Source: Olavius sp. associated proteobacterium Delta 1
GTDB taxonomy: Bacteria > Desulfobacterota > Desulfobacteria > Desulfobacterales > JAFDCJ01
Assembly: GCA_902749685.1 (NCBI GenBank)
Contig: CACVKW010001536.1
Span: 1-44,087, forward strand
Direction of reading: 5' to 3'
DNA length: 44,087 nt
Shown here: in pieces, positions 32,466 to 41,830 of the stretch
How positions within the stretch are numbered: position 1 is the stretch's first letter
Layout: each line of letters starts with the position of its first letter
Notes under the pieces: generated by a model
What the model was told of the DNA's origin: nothing
The model's database searches: none
What the model saw: the letters and a program-made list of their open reading frames with translations, nothing else
Translations under genes and position numbers: made by a program

Positions 32466-33806
32466 ATGGCATTAACCGGTATTCAGATTTTCAAACTCCT
32501 GCCGAAAACCAACTGCAAAGAATGCGGTGTACCTACCTGCCTCGCTTTCGCCATGAACCTCGCCTCCGGTAAAGCAGAGCTGGATAGCTGTCCCTACGTA
32601 TCCGACGAGGCCAGAGATCAATTGTCGGAAGCATCGGCTCCTCCGATTCGCCCGGTGGCCATCGGCAAAGGCGTCAGGGCGGCCACATCCGGTGGTGAAA
32701 CCGTCCAGTACCGGCACGAAAAAACTTTTTACAACCCAACGCTATTGGCCGCTACCGTCGGATCCGATATCGCTGAAGCCGATCTTGAAACCAAACTCAA
32801 GACCTGGAATGCTTTCCAGTTCGAGAGGGTCGGCTTGAATCTCAGACCGGAGTTGATTGTGTTAAAAGATGCCGGCGGAGACAGTGATGTATTTGCCAAG
32901 ACCGCCAAAAAGATAGCTGAAACATCCGAGTTCAATCTGATTTTAATGACCGAGGATGCCGGTGTAATGAAAGCCGGTATCGAGGCCTGCGGGTTTAAGC
33001 GGCCGCTGATGTATGCCGCAACAGAGGCCAACGTCGATGAGTACGGCGCCCTGGCTAAAGAGAATAATCTGCCCCTGGCGGTGAAAGCCGATTCAATCGA
33101 AGGTCTCCTTCCATTAACCGAAAAGCTCACTGAAGCGGGATTAAAAGACCTGGTAATCGATCCCGGATCCAGGGAAATTAAGCAAGCACATCAAGATCAA
33201 ATCGCCTTAAGGCGTGCGGCGCTTAAAGACGGCAACCGGGCATTGGGTTTTCCGACCATTACATTTCCTTGTGAGATGGCATCCAACCTGGATATGGAGA
33301 CCTTGATCGCCGGAACGTTTGTTGCCAAGTACGGCGGCATAGCGGTTCTTTCCGATTTTAGCGGTGAAAGTTTATTCCCCCTGTTGCTGGAACGACTGAA
33401 TATTTATACCGATCCGCAGCGTCCCATGACGGTTACCGAAGGTATATACGAAGTTAACAATCCGGATGAAAACTCTCCGGTGATGGTGACCACCAATTTT
33501 GCCCTGACCTATTTTATTGTTTCCGGTGAGATTGAGGGCAGCCGGGTTCCTGCGTGGTTACTGATCAAGGATTCTGAAGGGCTGTCCGTAATGACGGCCT
33601 GGGCCGCCGGTAAATTCGCCGGTGATGATGTCGGCATGTTTGTGAAGAAGTGTGGTATTGCAGATAAGATCAAACATCAGCAATTGATCATTCCCGGATA
33701 TGCGGCCGCCATCGCCGGAGACGTGGAAGAAGAACTGCCCGGCTGGACCATTACCGTCGGTCCGAGGGAAGCCGCTCATATTCCCGGATTTCTCAAGGCC
33801 AAGTGA
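32466..33806 (+). CDS. Corrinoid iron-sulfur protein large subunit AcsC
   Basis: This 446-residue protein binds a 4Fe-4S cluster through C17, C20, C25 and C42 (TNCKECGVPTCLAFA...SCPY) and carries the corrinoid together with AcsD. The middle is a TIM barrel (EADLETKLKTWNAF, LKDLVIDPGSREIKQAH). The C-terminus (FALTYFIVSGEIEGSRVP, LIIPGYAAAIAGDVEEELPG) is the corrinoid-binding domain. AAGGAGA precedes the ATG by a normal distance. It delivers methyl groups from AcsE to AcsB. Length is normal for the family. Confidence 0.95.
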   Translation: MALTGIQIFKLLPKTNCKECGVPTCLAFAMNLASGKAELDSCPYVSDEARDQLSEASAPPIRPVAIGKGVRAATSGGETVQYRHEKTFYNPTLLAATVGSDIAEADLETKLKTWNAFQFERVGLNLRPELIVLKDAGGDSDVFAKTAKKIAETSEFNLILMTEDAGVMKAGIEACGFKRPLMYAATEANVDEYGALAKENNLPLAVKADSIEGLLPLTEKLTEAGLKDLVIDPGSREIKQAHQDQIALRRAALKDGNRALGFPTITFPCEMASNLDMETLIAGTFVAKYGGIAVLSDFSGESLFPLLLERLNIYTDPQRPMTVTEGIYEVNNPDENSPVMVTTNFALTYFIVSGEIEGSRVPAWLLIKDSEGLSVMTAWAAGKFAGDDVGMFVKKCGIADKIKHQQLIIPGYAAAIAGDVEEELPGWTITVGPREAAHIPGFLKAK

Positions 33807-33814
33807 TACCACCG

Positions 33815-33973
33815 GGAATATTGGAATATTGGAATACTGGAACAATGGAATATTGGGGATTAATAAGCGGAATAATTCGTCATTTTAAATAACGTTGGCT
33901 ACCAGGCAGTATTTAAATCTGCTGTTATCAGTCAGCCCCACTATTCCAAAATTCCATCATTCCATTATTCCAG
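33815..33973. repeat. Paired octamer arrays between acsC and acsE
   Basis: Left arm 33815-33854 is five 8-bp words (GGAATATT, GGAATATT, GGAATACT, GGAACAAT, GGAATATT) ending in GGGG. Right arm starts with CCCC (33936-33939) and has four words (ACTATTCC, AAAATTCC, ATCATTCC, ATTATTCC). The GGGG/CCCC pair closes the arms symmetrically. The words are the same as upstream of the TRAP operon at 20808-20950. Confidence 0.93.
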
Positions 33974-34065
33974 TCAAGACGAACTTCCAAAAAATGACAA
34001 AGTAAGCTTTGTCTGAAGGGAAGCAAATCTTTAACTTTGTCACAAAACAATAGGGAGGTTGCCGT

Positions 34066-34956
34066 ATGCTACTAATAGGTGAAAGTTTAAACGTAATATC
34101 CAAAAAGATCGGCACAGCTTATAAGGAAAGAGATCCCAAGCCGATCCAGGAAGAGGCCCTTTTTCAGCGCGAAAAGGGCATGGACTATATTGACATCAAC
34201 CTCGGACCGGCCAAAAAAGATGGACATGAGCTGATGCCCTGGGTGGTTCAAACGGTCCAGGAAGTCGTCGATGATGTTCCATTGGCATTGGATACGTCCA
34301 ATATCGATGCCATCGCAGCGGCTCTCAAGGTGTATAAAGACACGCCCCAGCCCCCGCTGGTAAATTCCATCATGGTGCGTCCCGAGCGCTATGAACCCAT
34401 GGTTCCGCTGGCCGTGGAACACAATGCCGATTTTATTGCGTTGATGTGGGGACCGGAAGGGTTGCCGCGGGATGAGAACGAGCGTGCGGCGCTCTGCGTG
34501 GAACTTTTATACTTTGCAAATGAAGCCGGTATTCCCAACGAGAAAATTTGGGTGGATGGCATTGTCACGCCGGTGAACATTCAACAACAGCAATTGATGA
34601 GCCTGATGGCCTTTATGGAAATGCTGCAGGACATTTCACCGGGTGCCAAGAGCACCTGCGGGCTTTCCAATATTTCCAACGGACCGCCGGACAACCTGCG
34701 CCCCATTCTCAACCAGACATACATGGTCATGCTTGAAAGATACGGGATGCATTCGGTTATTGCCGATCCGCTGGATGATCAGCTTATCGCCATTGCCAAG
34801 GGAGAACGCCAGGATGTTGTGGATCTGATCAACAGCGCCATGGATGGCAACGCCCCGGCAATGGATACGCTTTCCAAGGAGATGCAGGACTATGTCAAAA
34901 CCGTGGATGTTATCCTCGGCCGGTCCCTGTATTCTGACTCCTGGCTGGAGCTGTAA
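34066..34956 (+). CDS. Methyltetrahydrofolate:corrinoid protein methyltransferase AcsE
   Basis: The 296-residue pterin-binding TIM-barrel enzyme transfers the methyl group of methyl-tetrahydrofolate to Co(I) of AcsCD. Typical motifs are LIGESLN (3-9), DYIDINLGPA (40-49), LALDTSN (73-79) and STCGLSNISNG. D43, N45 and D76 lie where the family binds the pterin. It is somewhat longer than Moorella AcsE (about 262), mainly at the C-terminus. AGGGAGG precedes the ATG. It completes the carbonyl branch gene set. Confidence 0.94.
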   Translation: MLLIGESLNVISKKIGTAYKERDPKPIQEEALFQREKGMDYIDINLGPAKKDGHELMPWVVQTVQEVVDDVPLALDTSNIDAIAAALKVYKDTPQPPLVNSIMVRPERYEPMVPLAVEHNADFIALMWGPEGLPRDENERAALCVELLYFANEAGIPNEKIWVDGIVTPVNIQQQQLMSLMAFMEMLQDISPGAKSTCGLSNISNGPPDNLRPILNQTYMVMLERYGMHSVIADPLDDQLIAIAKGERQDVVDLINSAMDGNAPAMDTLSKEMQDYVKTVDVILGRSLYSDSWLEL

Positions 34957-34960
34957 ATCG

Positions 34961-35244
34961 CGGTAACGGGTTACGCGATGCGTGTTACGGGCAACGAGTT
35001 GCGTGGTTCGCGGTGCAAGTTGCGGGATGCGTGATACGCGAGCCGGGTTGCGAGTTCCAAGTTGCGGGATGCGTGATACGCGAGCCGGGTTGCGAGTTCC
35101 AAGTTGCGCGTTGCGGGGAACCGTGTCGCGGCTTTCGAGATTCGCGTTGCGGGATCAGTGATTCGTGGCACAAATTGCGGGTTTTAGTGAATGTTCTATC
35201 GCGCAACCCGCATCCCGCAACGCGCAACGCGTAACCCGCAACAC
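34961..35244. repeat. Large heptad array with 42-bp duplication between acsE and DUF3786 gene
   Basis: From 34961 to about 35191 some 32 consecutive 7-bp words run (GGGTTAC, GAGTTGC, GGGATGC and relatives). A block of six words (35017-35058) is duplicated exactly at 35059-35100. A complementary arm of six heptads follows at 35203-35244 (GCAACCC, GCATCCC, GCAACGC twice, GTAACCC, GCAACAC). This array ends at the ribosome site of the next gene, and the whole gap is repeat. Confidence 0.93.
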
Positions 35245-35256
35245 GGAGCACGCATT

Positions 35257-35871
35257 ATGCCTCGCATTGACGACTACATTAACGCCAAAAAACTTGCCCT
35301 TGAAGAACTATCACGGATACCCTTTGAGGTTATTCTAAAACGATCCGGCTTCGAATCGCCCTCGGAGAATACTTTTCAGGTTCCCTTTCTTGATCGCATG
35401 TATCTCGCCAGCTATCCACAATTTGAATTTAGTGATCAGACCGAATACGAAAAAGAGATACCGATGCAAGAGCAGGTTTTGATTTTGCATTATCTGAAGG
35501 CTCCGGTAATGCCACCGCCAACCAACCACTGGATCGCTTACCGCGAAATCCCCGGAGCAGCGTTTTACTTCGGCGCTTTTGTCAAACGGGCTGTGGAACC
35601 GTTAAAAAAAGTGTTTGGCGACGATTTAGCCGGATTTACCCGGACCGCTCAAAAACTGAAGCCGCAAGAAATTGAAAACGGAGATGCCGGGTTTGAGTTT
35701 AGAGTACTGCCGGCCGTACCGCTACAGTTGATTCTGTGGGCTGCTGACGATGAATTTCCGGCGGAAGCCAATATTCTTTTTGATAAAAACATCGGTCAGA
35801 TTCTATCGCCGGAAGATGTGGCCTGGCTGGCCGGCATGGTGGTTTATAGATTAATGGCGCTGGCACGCTAA
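35257..35871 (+). CDS. DUF3786 domain protein
   Basis: I start at 35257, giving 204 residues; the upstream frame to 35191 is repeat DNA. The sequence matches DUF3786 proteins of anaerobes, with the characteristic PMQEQVLILHYLKA segment and a C-terminal EFPAEANILFDKNIGQILSP region. The domain's biochemical role is unknown. From memory it is often found beside corrinoid or CODH/ACS genes, which fits its position after acsE. The GGAG used for translation lies at the very end of the heptad array. Confidence 0.82.
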   Translation: MPRIDDYINAKKLALEELSRIPFEVILKRSGFESPSENTFQVPFLDRMYLASYPQFEFSDQTEYEKEIPMQEQVLILHYLKAPVMPPPTNHWIAYREIPGAAFYFGAFVKRAVEPLKKVFGDDLAGFTRTAQKLKPQEIENGDAGFEFRVLPAVPLQLILWAADDEFPAEANILFDKNIGQILSPEDVAWLAGMVVYRLMALAR

Positions 35872-36146
35872 GGAATCCAAGGGAGTGCCGATCTTGGCTG
35901 TTGAGATATGCGCAGCAGTTAATGTCATGCCGACCTATAAAATCCCAAAATCCAAGCACCAATATTTGGATGACTGACGGTTGACAATGGTCCTGAATTG
36001 TATCCGCCATTAATCCCTTTCTTGAAAATCCCCCCCCGCTCTGATATCCTTGACAACAGTCATGCTACTGATGACTTTCTATACGTCCGGGGTGGTGTAT
36101 CATCACAGTTATTGATTATTGAATTTGACTCAGGAGACCATCACTT

Positions 36147-39100
36147 TTGAAACTGAAATCCAAAGCGCTTGAGGTCAATCTGGCCGATTACCATGTTGAC
36201 GTTACGATCGATGCCAAATACGCCATCCTCCAGGAGGTAATGTCCAAATATTATGGTCTGCTGGAAGGATTGAATACGTTTTTAAAAGAACTTTCCCATC
36301 CATACAAAAACTGGCGGTTTATTGTTACTGAAGCCCGCAAATATTCACTGGAATACTTTCACCTTCTCAAAAAACACCCCGACGGTCCCGCGGCAGCAAA
36401 GCTGTTGTTAGATATTTTTATTCAGGCGCTTAATGAAACAAAAGATGAAGAGGTAAAAAGGGATTCAGTTGAAAATATGTTGCTGTTTATCCAAAAAACC
36501 ATTACTGATTCCGGCTCCAGTTTCAAAAACTTCCAGCCGGTTATCGATGATGCTTTGGACCGGATCCACAATTTGCCGGATCCTCTCTTTTCTCTATTTG
36601 TGAGAAGCTATTATGGAATCAACCGATTGGCCCAGGCTTATTTTAAAAGTTCTGATGATACCGGCTCCAATTATAACTCCCCCAATCTTTTGCTGATTAA
36701 ATATTTTAACCATACTTACAATTACTGGCTCAAAGAGGATGATCCCCAAATATGGTTTGAAAAAGAAGCCGAGATTCCGAATCCGGGAACTCACTTCGAT
36801 GAGTTTTTCAAAACCATATCCCATCGACAATTGAATGTATGGCAGCGTCAGCTGGAGTCGAGTGTTCAGATTCAACAGATAGATTCGAAGACGGTATTGG
36901 CCCAACTCCTTGAACTTCCCGGCTTTGGACAGATAGTCGAGACATACCGCCAGATTCCCCGCCAACTGCTTCGAAAATTTGGTGAAAAGGGCCGGGGGCA
37001 CCACCTCAAATTAATTTTTATTTTTCACATTATGAATCTGACCGGGCTATCCCTTATCCATGAGGAAACCCTGCGGGAAATGAATCAGACGCTGACCTGG
37101 ATTATCGGAAATGAAAATTATCGCAATATCGAATATTTAATCCGCAAAACATTTACGATTTTAAAAGAACAAACCCGGATGTATCCGGCCACGGCCTTAA
37201 ATTGCGTACTCAATATGGGTAAAGCCGTATATAATACCGATGAACTCGATCTGGTTAATTTCTTTATCGATGCGGTTATTGATCTGGGTTTTCAGACCCC
37301 CATGCTGCAGGGTGTGGACAATGAATGGCAGATTAGGGTCAACCCGGCTCATATCCTCAATATCCGAACCTGGCTTGAGCTCATTGAGGTCAATCCGAAA
37401 TGGTCAACCCGTCTGCTGACCGGACTGATTATTCATCTCTGCATATGTGGCGTATTTATCAAAGATATCGATATTTTCCCCCGTGATATCACGCGGTTTT
37501 TGAACAGCAATATTGGGCCGGTTTTTAATCTCGCCAAACAGCTCACCAGGCTTTTCCCGGCGTTTTTCAATGATATTGGTGCCGAGGGGAAATTAAGGGA
37601 TATATCGACTCAAATAGATGAAATCACCCATCGTCGGGACAAACTCATCCATTTTTTGCGCAAACAAAGCCATGTTGAAAGCAGCAACAGAATCGTACCC
37701 TTTATGGAGGCGGCGCTGCATTTCTGGCAAACCCGTGACAAAGCCTGTCTGGAGCCGTTCGTCCCGCCCTCAATCTATGATGAAATTGATACCCGTGGAC
37801 CGTATATCGATGGCGTCAATACCATACTTGCCTACTTTGTTGAAAAAGGTATCGAGATTCCCGCTAATTTGCTGACCCTGTCTGAAAAGAAAATAGAGAA
37901 TCTGCTGGCAGAGATTTCCGGTGTGGCGGATGTCGATCGCGACCGCATCAAACTATCCATTGCTTTTTACAAAGCGCTCCATCAGAAATACAGCTTCCAT
38001 TATCATGAACTGGCAGGTTATATTACCCAGCTGCGGACCGAAGCCCTGCCGGATTTAAACCGGTTGGAACAAGCTCTGGCTGAGCCGGATATAAAGATTA
38101 GACTATACATGCTGTTGGATTATCTTGAGAAATTAAAATCTACCATTATCTCTGATCAATCCTTTGAAATCAAAGAAAATATCTACAAAAAAAGGCATAT
38201 CACCATTGATATCCCGTCCATGTACGGCAGTTATCATGAAATGAAATTCGACTGTCTGGGTCTCACCTTTCGTCTGGAAACCTTAGTCAATGTGCTGCTT
38301 GAGGAACTTATCCGAGACATCGATCTGAGCCTGATTACCAAGGCGACATTTTATCAGATATACAGTCTCCTGAGACTGTTCGATAAAGCTTTGAAACTGG
38401 ACGGGATCTTATCGGTTGAATTGGAGCGGCAGTTGGAATTTTTAGCCCACTCGCTGGAAGTCAAAGGGTTTACGCAAACCCAGTATCTGGACATTTTTAA
38501 TGGCTTCGCCCAGGCGGTTAAAAACATTATTCACGACCATTTCCATAACCTTCTCGGTCAGAACCTCAACCGCATCCTATCGCAAATAGCTACCGATCAA
38601 ATACTGCCGAAATTTCTTCCCCAGCAGCATCTGGAAGATAGTGAAAAGCTGGAATATCGGGTCTCCGAAGTTTTCTTCCGGGAGCAGATCGCACTATCTC
38701 TGGGGCTCCAGCAGCTGGATTTGTTTTTGAGCAGAATTTTGACGACACTTTTCCAGCAGTCCTACAAATTGCCAAAGGATTTGCTCCACCAACTGCTGCT
38801 CTATGATCCCCAAAATGCGATGACCTCGATTGATTCCGCCAAAGGACGGGTGACCGGTATCATTCATCTGGGTAACAAAGGAATCAATATGGTTAAGCTG
38901 AAGAATTTCGGCTTTCCCGTGCCGCCGGGATTTATCATCACCACCGAAGTCTTCCGCTGCCGCCGAATCATCGACAGTTACCCGCCGGCAACCGACAATT
39001 TCAAGGAGCAGGTCGCCCGGAACGTCGCTGCATTGGAAAAATTATCCGGCAAAAAATTCGGAAATCCCCAAAATCCCATGTTATTATCAGTGAGAAGCGG

Positions 39101-40328
39101 CTCCTCAATTTCTCAACCCGGCATGATGGATACATTGCTGGATGTGGGGAACAATGAAGATATTTCGGCGGGAATTGCTGCAAAAACAGGTAATGCCTGG
39201 TTTGCCTGGGATAACTACCGCAGATTTCTGCAATGTTATGGAATGGCTTTCGGACTTAAACGCGATGAATTCGATGCCATCATCAGTGATCAGAAAAATA
39301 AGCAGGGAATTCCTTATAAAAAAGAATTCACCGGCGAACAGATGAGAAACGTTGCATTGCTATATAAGGCATTGATCCAGGATTCGGGCGTTTCAATTTT
39401 AGAAACCCCTTTTGAGCAGCTTTACATGGCAATTAAAACGGTCCTGGATTCATGGGAATCTTCTCGAGCCAAAGCTTACCGTCAAATTATGGGGATTTCA
39501 GATGATTGGGGAACAGCGGTGACTGTTCAGGCAATGGTTTACGGCAATATCAGCGAACAATCGGGATCCGGTGTCATATTCACCCATAATCCCCGGTGGT
39601 CTGGTGATACCTTAAAACTGTGGGGAGACTTTACGGTCGGCAACCAGGGCGAGGATGTTGTTGCAGGATTGGTCAAAACAAATCCTATTTCAATATTTCA
39701 GCAGGAAGTCGAAATGCGCGAGACCGATATTACCCTCCAGACCCATTTCCCGGAAATTTATGAAGCGTTGGGAGGGTGGGCCCATAATTTGATCGACGAA
39801 AAAAAATGGGCGCCCCAGGAAATGGAGTTTACCTTTGAAAGCCCGTCGATAAACGATTTATACTTGCTTCAAACCCGGGACATGACCATCCGTGAGCGAA
39901 AAACCGTGTTGACCTTTGATTATGAGGAAAAGCATGCCGCGTTTTATCTGGGACATGGAATTGGTGTCAGCGGCGGCGCCATGAGCGGAAGGCTGGTATT
40001 TAATCTGGCGGAGATTGAAAAATGGCGCGTCCGGGAGTCCGGCACAAAACTGATCCTGGCCCGGGCAGATACCGTGCCGGATGATATTCGCGAGATATAC
40101 GCAGCTGACGGCCTGTTGACTGCCCGCGGCGGACTGACCTCCCATGCTGCCGTTGTGGCACATCGTCTGGGCAAAACCTGTGTGGTGGGATGCGGTGATC
40201 TAATTTGTGATGAACGAAATAAGAGTTGCACTTTCAACCAGATATTAGTTAAAGCTGGTGATCATATCAGCATCGACGGTCATGAAGGTTCTGTTTTTAG
40301 AGGGTTAATTAGGGTGAAGGAGGCATAG
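36147..40328 (+). CDS. Very large PEP/pyruvate-dikinase-like protein, 1393 aa
   Basis: Residues about 905-1270 are a pyruvate phosphate dikinase N-terminal ATP-grasp domain (GNKGINMVKLKNFGFPVPPG, LLSVRSGSSISQPGMMDTLL, SGSGVIFTHNP, LLQTRDM). Residues about 1290-1385 are the phosphohistidine swivelling domain, with the phospho-accepting histidine H1333 in GGLTSHAAVVAHRLG. The C-terminal PEP/pyruvate TIM barrel is absent. Residues 1-895 are a helical region I do not recognise. It could phosphorylate an unknown acceptor through His. The TTG start follows CAGGAGA. A GAPDH gene follows after 62 bp, suggesting a link to central carbon metabolism. Confidence 0.82.
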   Translation: MKLKSKALEVNLADYHVDVTIDAKYAILQEVMSKYYGLLEGLNTFLKELSHPYKNWRFIVTEARKYSLEYFHLLKKHPDGPAAAKLLLDIFIQALNETKDEEVKRDSVENMLLFIQKTITDSGSSFKNFQPVIDDALDRIHNLPDPLFSLFVRSYYGINRLAQAYFKSSDDTGSNYNSPNLLLIKYFNHTYNYWLKEDDPQIWFEKEAEIPNPGTHFDEFFKTISHRQLNVWQRQLESSVQIQQIDSKTVLAQLLELPGFGQIVETYRQIPRQLLRKFGEKGRGHHLKLIFIFHIMNLTGLSLIHEETLREMNQTLTWIIGNENYRNIEYLIRKTFTILKEQTRMYPATALNCVLNMGKAVYNTDELDLVNFFIDAVIDLGFQTPMLQGVDNEWQIRVNPAHILNIRTWLELIEVNPKWSTRLLTGLIIHLCICGVFIKDIDIFPRDITRFLNSNIGPVFNLAKQLTRLFPAFFNDIGAEGKLRDISTQIDEITHRRDKLIHFLRKQSHVESSNRIVPFMEAALHFWQTRDKACLEPFVPPSIYDEIDTRGPYIDGVNTILAYFVEKGIEIPANLLTLSEKKIENLLAEISGVADVDRDRIKLSIAFYKALHQKYSFHYHELAGYITQLRTEALPDLNRLEQALAEPDIKIRLYMLLDYLEKLKSTIISDQSFEIKENIYKKRHITIDIPSMYGSYHEMKFDCLGLTFRLETLVNVLLEELIRDIDLSLITKATFYQIYSLLRLFDKALKLDGILSVELERQLEFLAHSLEVKGFTQTQYLDIFNGFAQAVKNIIHDHFHNLLGQNLNRILSQIATDQILPKFLPQQHLEDSEKLEYRVSEVFFREQIALSLGLQQLDLFLSRILTTLFQQSYKLPKDLLHQLLLYDPQNAMTSIDSAKGRVTGIIHLGNKGINMVKLKNFGFPVPPGFIITTEVFRCRRIIDSYPPATDNFKEQVARNVAALEKLSGKKFGNPQNPMLLSVRSGSSISQPGMMDTLLDVGNNEDISAGIAAKTGNAWFAWDNYRRFLQCYGMAFGLKRDEFDAIISDQKNKQGIPYKKEFTGEQMRNVALLYKALIQDSGVSILETPFEQLYMAIKTVLDSWESSRAKAYRQIMGISDDWGTAVTVQAMVYGNISEQSGSGVIFTHNPRWSGDTLKLWGDFTVGNQGEDVVAGLVKTNPISIFQQEVEMRETDITLQTHFPEIYEALGGWAHNLIDEKKWAPQEMEFTFESPSINDLYLLQTRDMTIRERKTVLTFDYEEKHAAFYLGHGIGVSGGAMSGRLVFNLAEIEKWRVRESGTKLILARADTVPDDIREIYAADGLLTARGGLTSHAAVVAHRLGKTCVVGCGDLICDERNKSCTFNQILVKAGDHISIDGHEGSVFRGLIRVKEA

Positions 40329-40332
40329 AATT

Positions 40333-40368
40333 GAAAATTGAATATTCATTCTTCAATCTTCAATCCTT
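40333..40368. repeat. Compact inverted heptad words between the PPDK-like gene and gap
   Basis: GAAAATT and GAATATT (40333-40346) face ATTCTTC, AATCTTC and AATCCTT (40348-40368), so a short hairpin is possible. It lies between the stop at 40328 and the gap ribosome site. Confidence 0.65.
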
Positions 40369-40390
40369 AAACACAGGGGGGACAGGGGTT

Positions 40391-41647
40391 ATGTCAAATG
40401 CCGGCAGTTCAGGATTGAAACTTGGTGTAAACGGTTTTGGTAGAATTGGAAAATTGACCGTTTGGCACCATGTGGCGCGTAAATTCTTTGATGAAATCGT
40501 TGTCAACATTGGGCGTCAGGCAGGGTCATCTCTGGCGGATATCGGCCACTACGTTGAAAGGGACTCCACGTATGGCTGGCTGCATGGGTTCTTGTATGGT
40601 CACCTGGGCCAACCGGTTATTTCGGATTTAAATGAAGCCGACGGTTCGATGATGATTGACGGTATCAGAGTCCGCTTTCTAAGAAACGACCGTGATCCGG
40701 CTGATATCGATTGGGATCAGCACGATGCCAGATTGGTGGTTGATACAACGGGACAATTTTTGGATCCGAACCCGGGATTGGCTAACCCGCAAGGCACTTT
40801 AAGAGGTCACCTGGCTTCAGGGGCGGATAAAGTAATTATTTCCGCTCCCTTTAAAGTCAAAGATAAAAGTGCACCCCCACCGGATGATGCCGTTACCACC
40901 GTGATGGGTATTAATACCAATGATTATGATCCCAGACGGCACAAAATCATATCCAATGCATCATGTACCACCACCTGTTTGGCTCACATGATGAAACCCC
41001 TAATTGATGCCTTTGGCCCTAAAAAAATAATGTCCGCGTCCATGGCAACGGTTCATGCCGCCACAGGGTCCCAGGAAGTACTGGATCGGCTGCCCCAATC
41101 GGGCAAAACTGATTTGCGTAAAAACAGAAGCATTATGAACAATATCATCCTGACGACCACCGGGGCGGCCAGAGCGCTCAGATTGGTTATTCCCGAAATG
41201 GAGGAAATTGCATTCATTGCCGAATCAGTAAGAATTCCAACTAGTTCGGGGTCGCTGATCATACTCGTGATTAATCTGCAGGAGGAACCCGCCGGTGAAT
41301 ACGTCAGACGGGAGATGATTAACGACATCTACCGGCAGGCTGCTGACGACAGTCCGGCAGGCTACCTGTACTATACCGAGAAGCAAAATGTGTCCGGTGA
41401 TATAATCGGAATGCCGCGGGTGGCCGCTACCATTGAAGGCTATGAAACGCATAGCCGAACCGCAGAAGCAACCATTGATCTCGCCAAAATACCGGGATTG
41501 AAAATAGATCAGCTGTCATATCCGGGTGGATCGGTAGTCAGAATACCGGTAACTCAGGCCGTCATATACGGCTGGTACGATAATGAAATGGGAAGCTACG
41601 TGAATATGCTCGGTGATCGCACCGTGTCCATCGCCGAGCTTATGTAG
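40391..41647 (+). CDS. Glyceraldehyde-3-phosphate dehydrogenase
   Basis: The ATG at 40391 follows an AGGGGGG site; the frame upstream is repeat DNA. The 418-residue protein has the NAD(P)-binding motif LGVNGFGRIG (11-20) and catalytic C192 in SNASCTTTC with H222 in ATVHAAT. The C-terminal WYDNEMGSYVNMLGD is diagnostic. It is longer than the usual 330-340 residues, with insertions in both domains. The residues after the second beta strand (VVNIGR) lack the Asp that commonly selects NAD, so cofactor preference is uncertain. It probably shares a transcript with the PPDK-like gene and would act in glycolysis or gluconeogenesis. Confidence 0.9.
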   Translation: MSNAGSSGLKLGVNGFGRIGKLTVWHHVARKFFDEIVVNIGRQAGSSLADIGHYVERDSTYGWLHGFLYGHLGQPVISDLNEADGSMMIDGIRVRFLRNDRDPADIDWDQHDARLVVDTTGQFLDPNPGLANPQGTLRGHLASGADKVIISAPFKVKDKSAPPPDDAVTTVMGINTNDYDPRRHKIISNASCTTTCLAHMMKPLIDAFGPKKIMSASMATVHAATGSQEVLDRLPQSGKTDLRKNRSIMNNIILTTTGAARALRLVIPEMEEIAFIAESVRIPTSSGSLIILVINLQEEPAGEYVRREMINDIYRQAADDSPAGYLYYTEKQNVSGDIIGMPRVAATIEGYETHSRTAEATIDLAKIPGLKIDQLSYPGGSVVRIPVTQAVIYGWYDNEMGSYVNMLGDRTVSIAELM

Positions 41648-41664
41648 CAAGGATCCTTTATCAA

Positions 41665-41693
41665 GGCATCCTTAAAAAACTTAACAGGATGCC
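41665..41693. terminator. Hairpin after gap, weak terminator candidate
   Basis: GGCATCC (41665-41671) and GGATGCC (41687-41693) are perfect 7-bp arms around an A-rich loop. No T run follows, so termination is uncertain. Confidence 0.3.
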
Positions 41694-41777
41694 AAGATTA
41701 TATTAGGACGGCTTACTTCGTTTGTATAAAAGGAATTTTTCCCATTTTAAAAAGGACGGAGTGAAACGACATCTACA

Positions 41778-41812
41778 AATATTCAATTTGCAATCTTCAA
41801 TTTTCAATTCCG
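41778..41812. repeat. AATCTTC-type heptad array after gap
   Basis: Five 7-bp words (AATATTC, AATTTGC, AATCTTC, AATTTTC, AATTCCG) run without a slip in the gap between gap and the ABM gene. Confidence 0.8.
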
Positions 41813-41830
41813 GCTTGACCGGGTTTGGGT

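Noticed and set aside
34961..35244. Possible CRISPR array
   Set aside because: Words are 7 bp with no unique spacers, and no cas genes are present.
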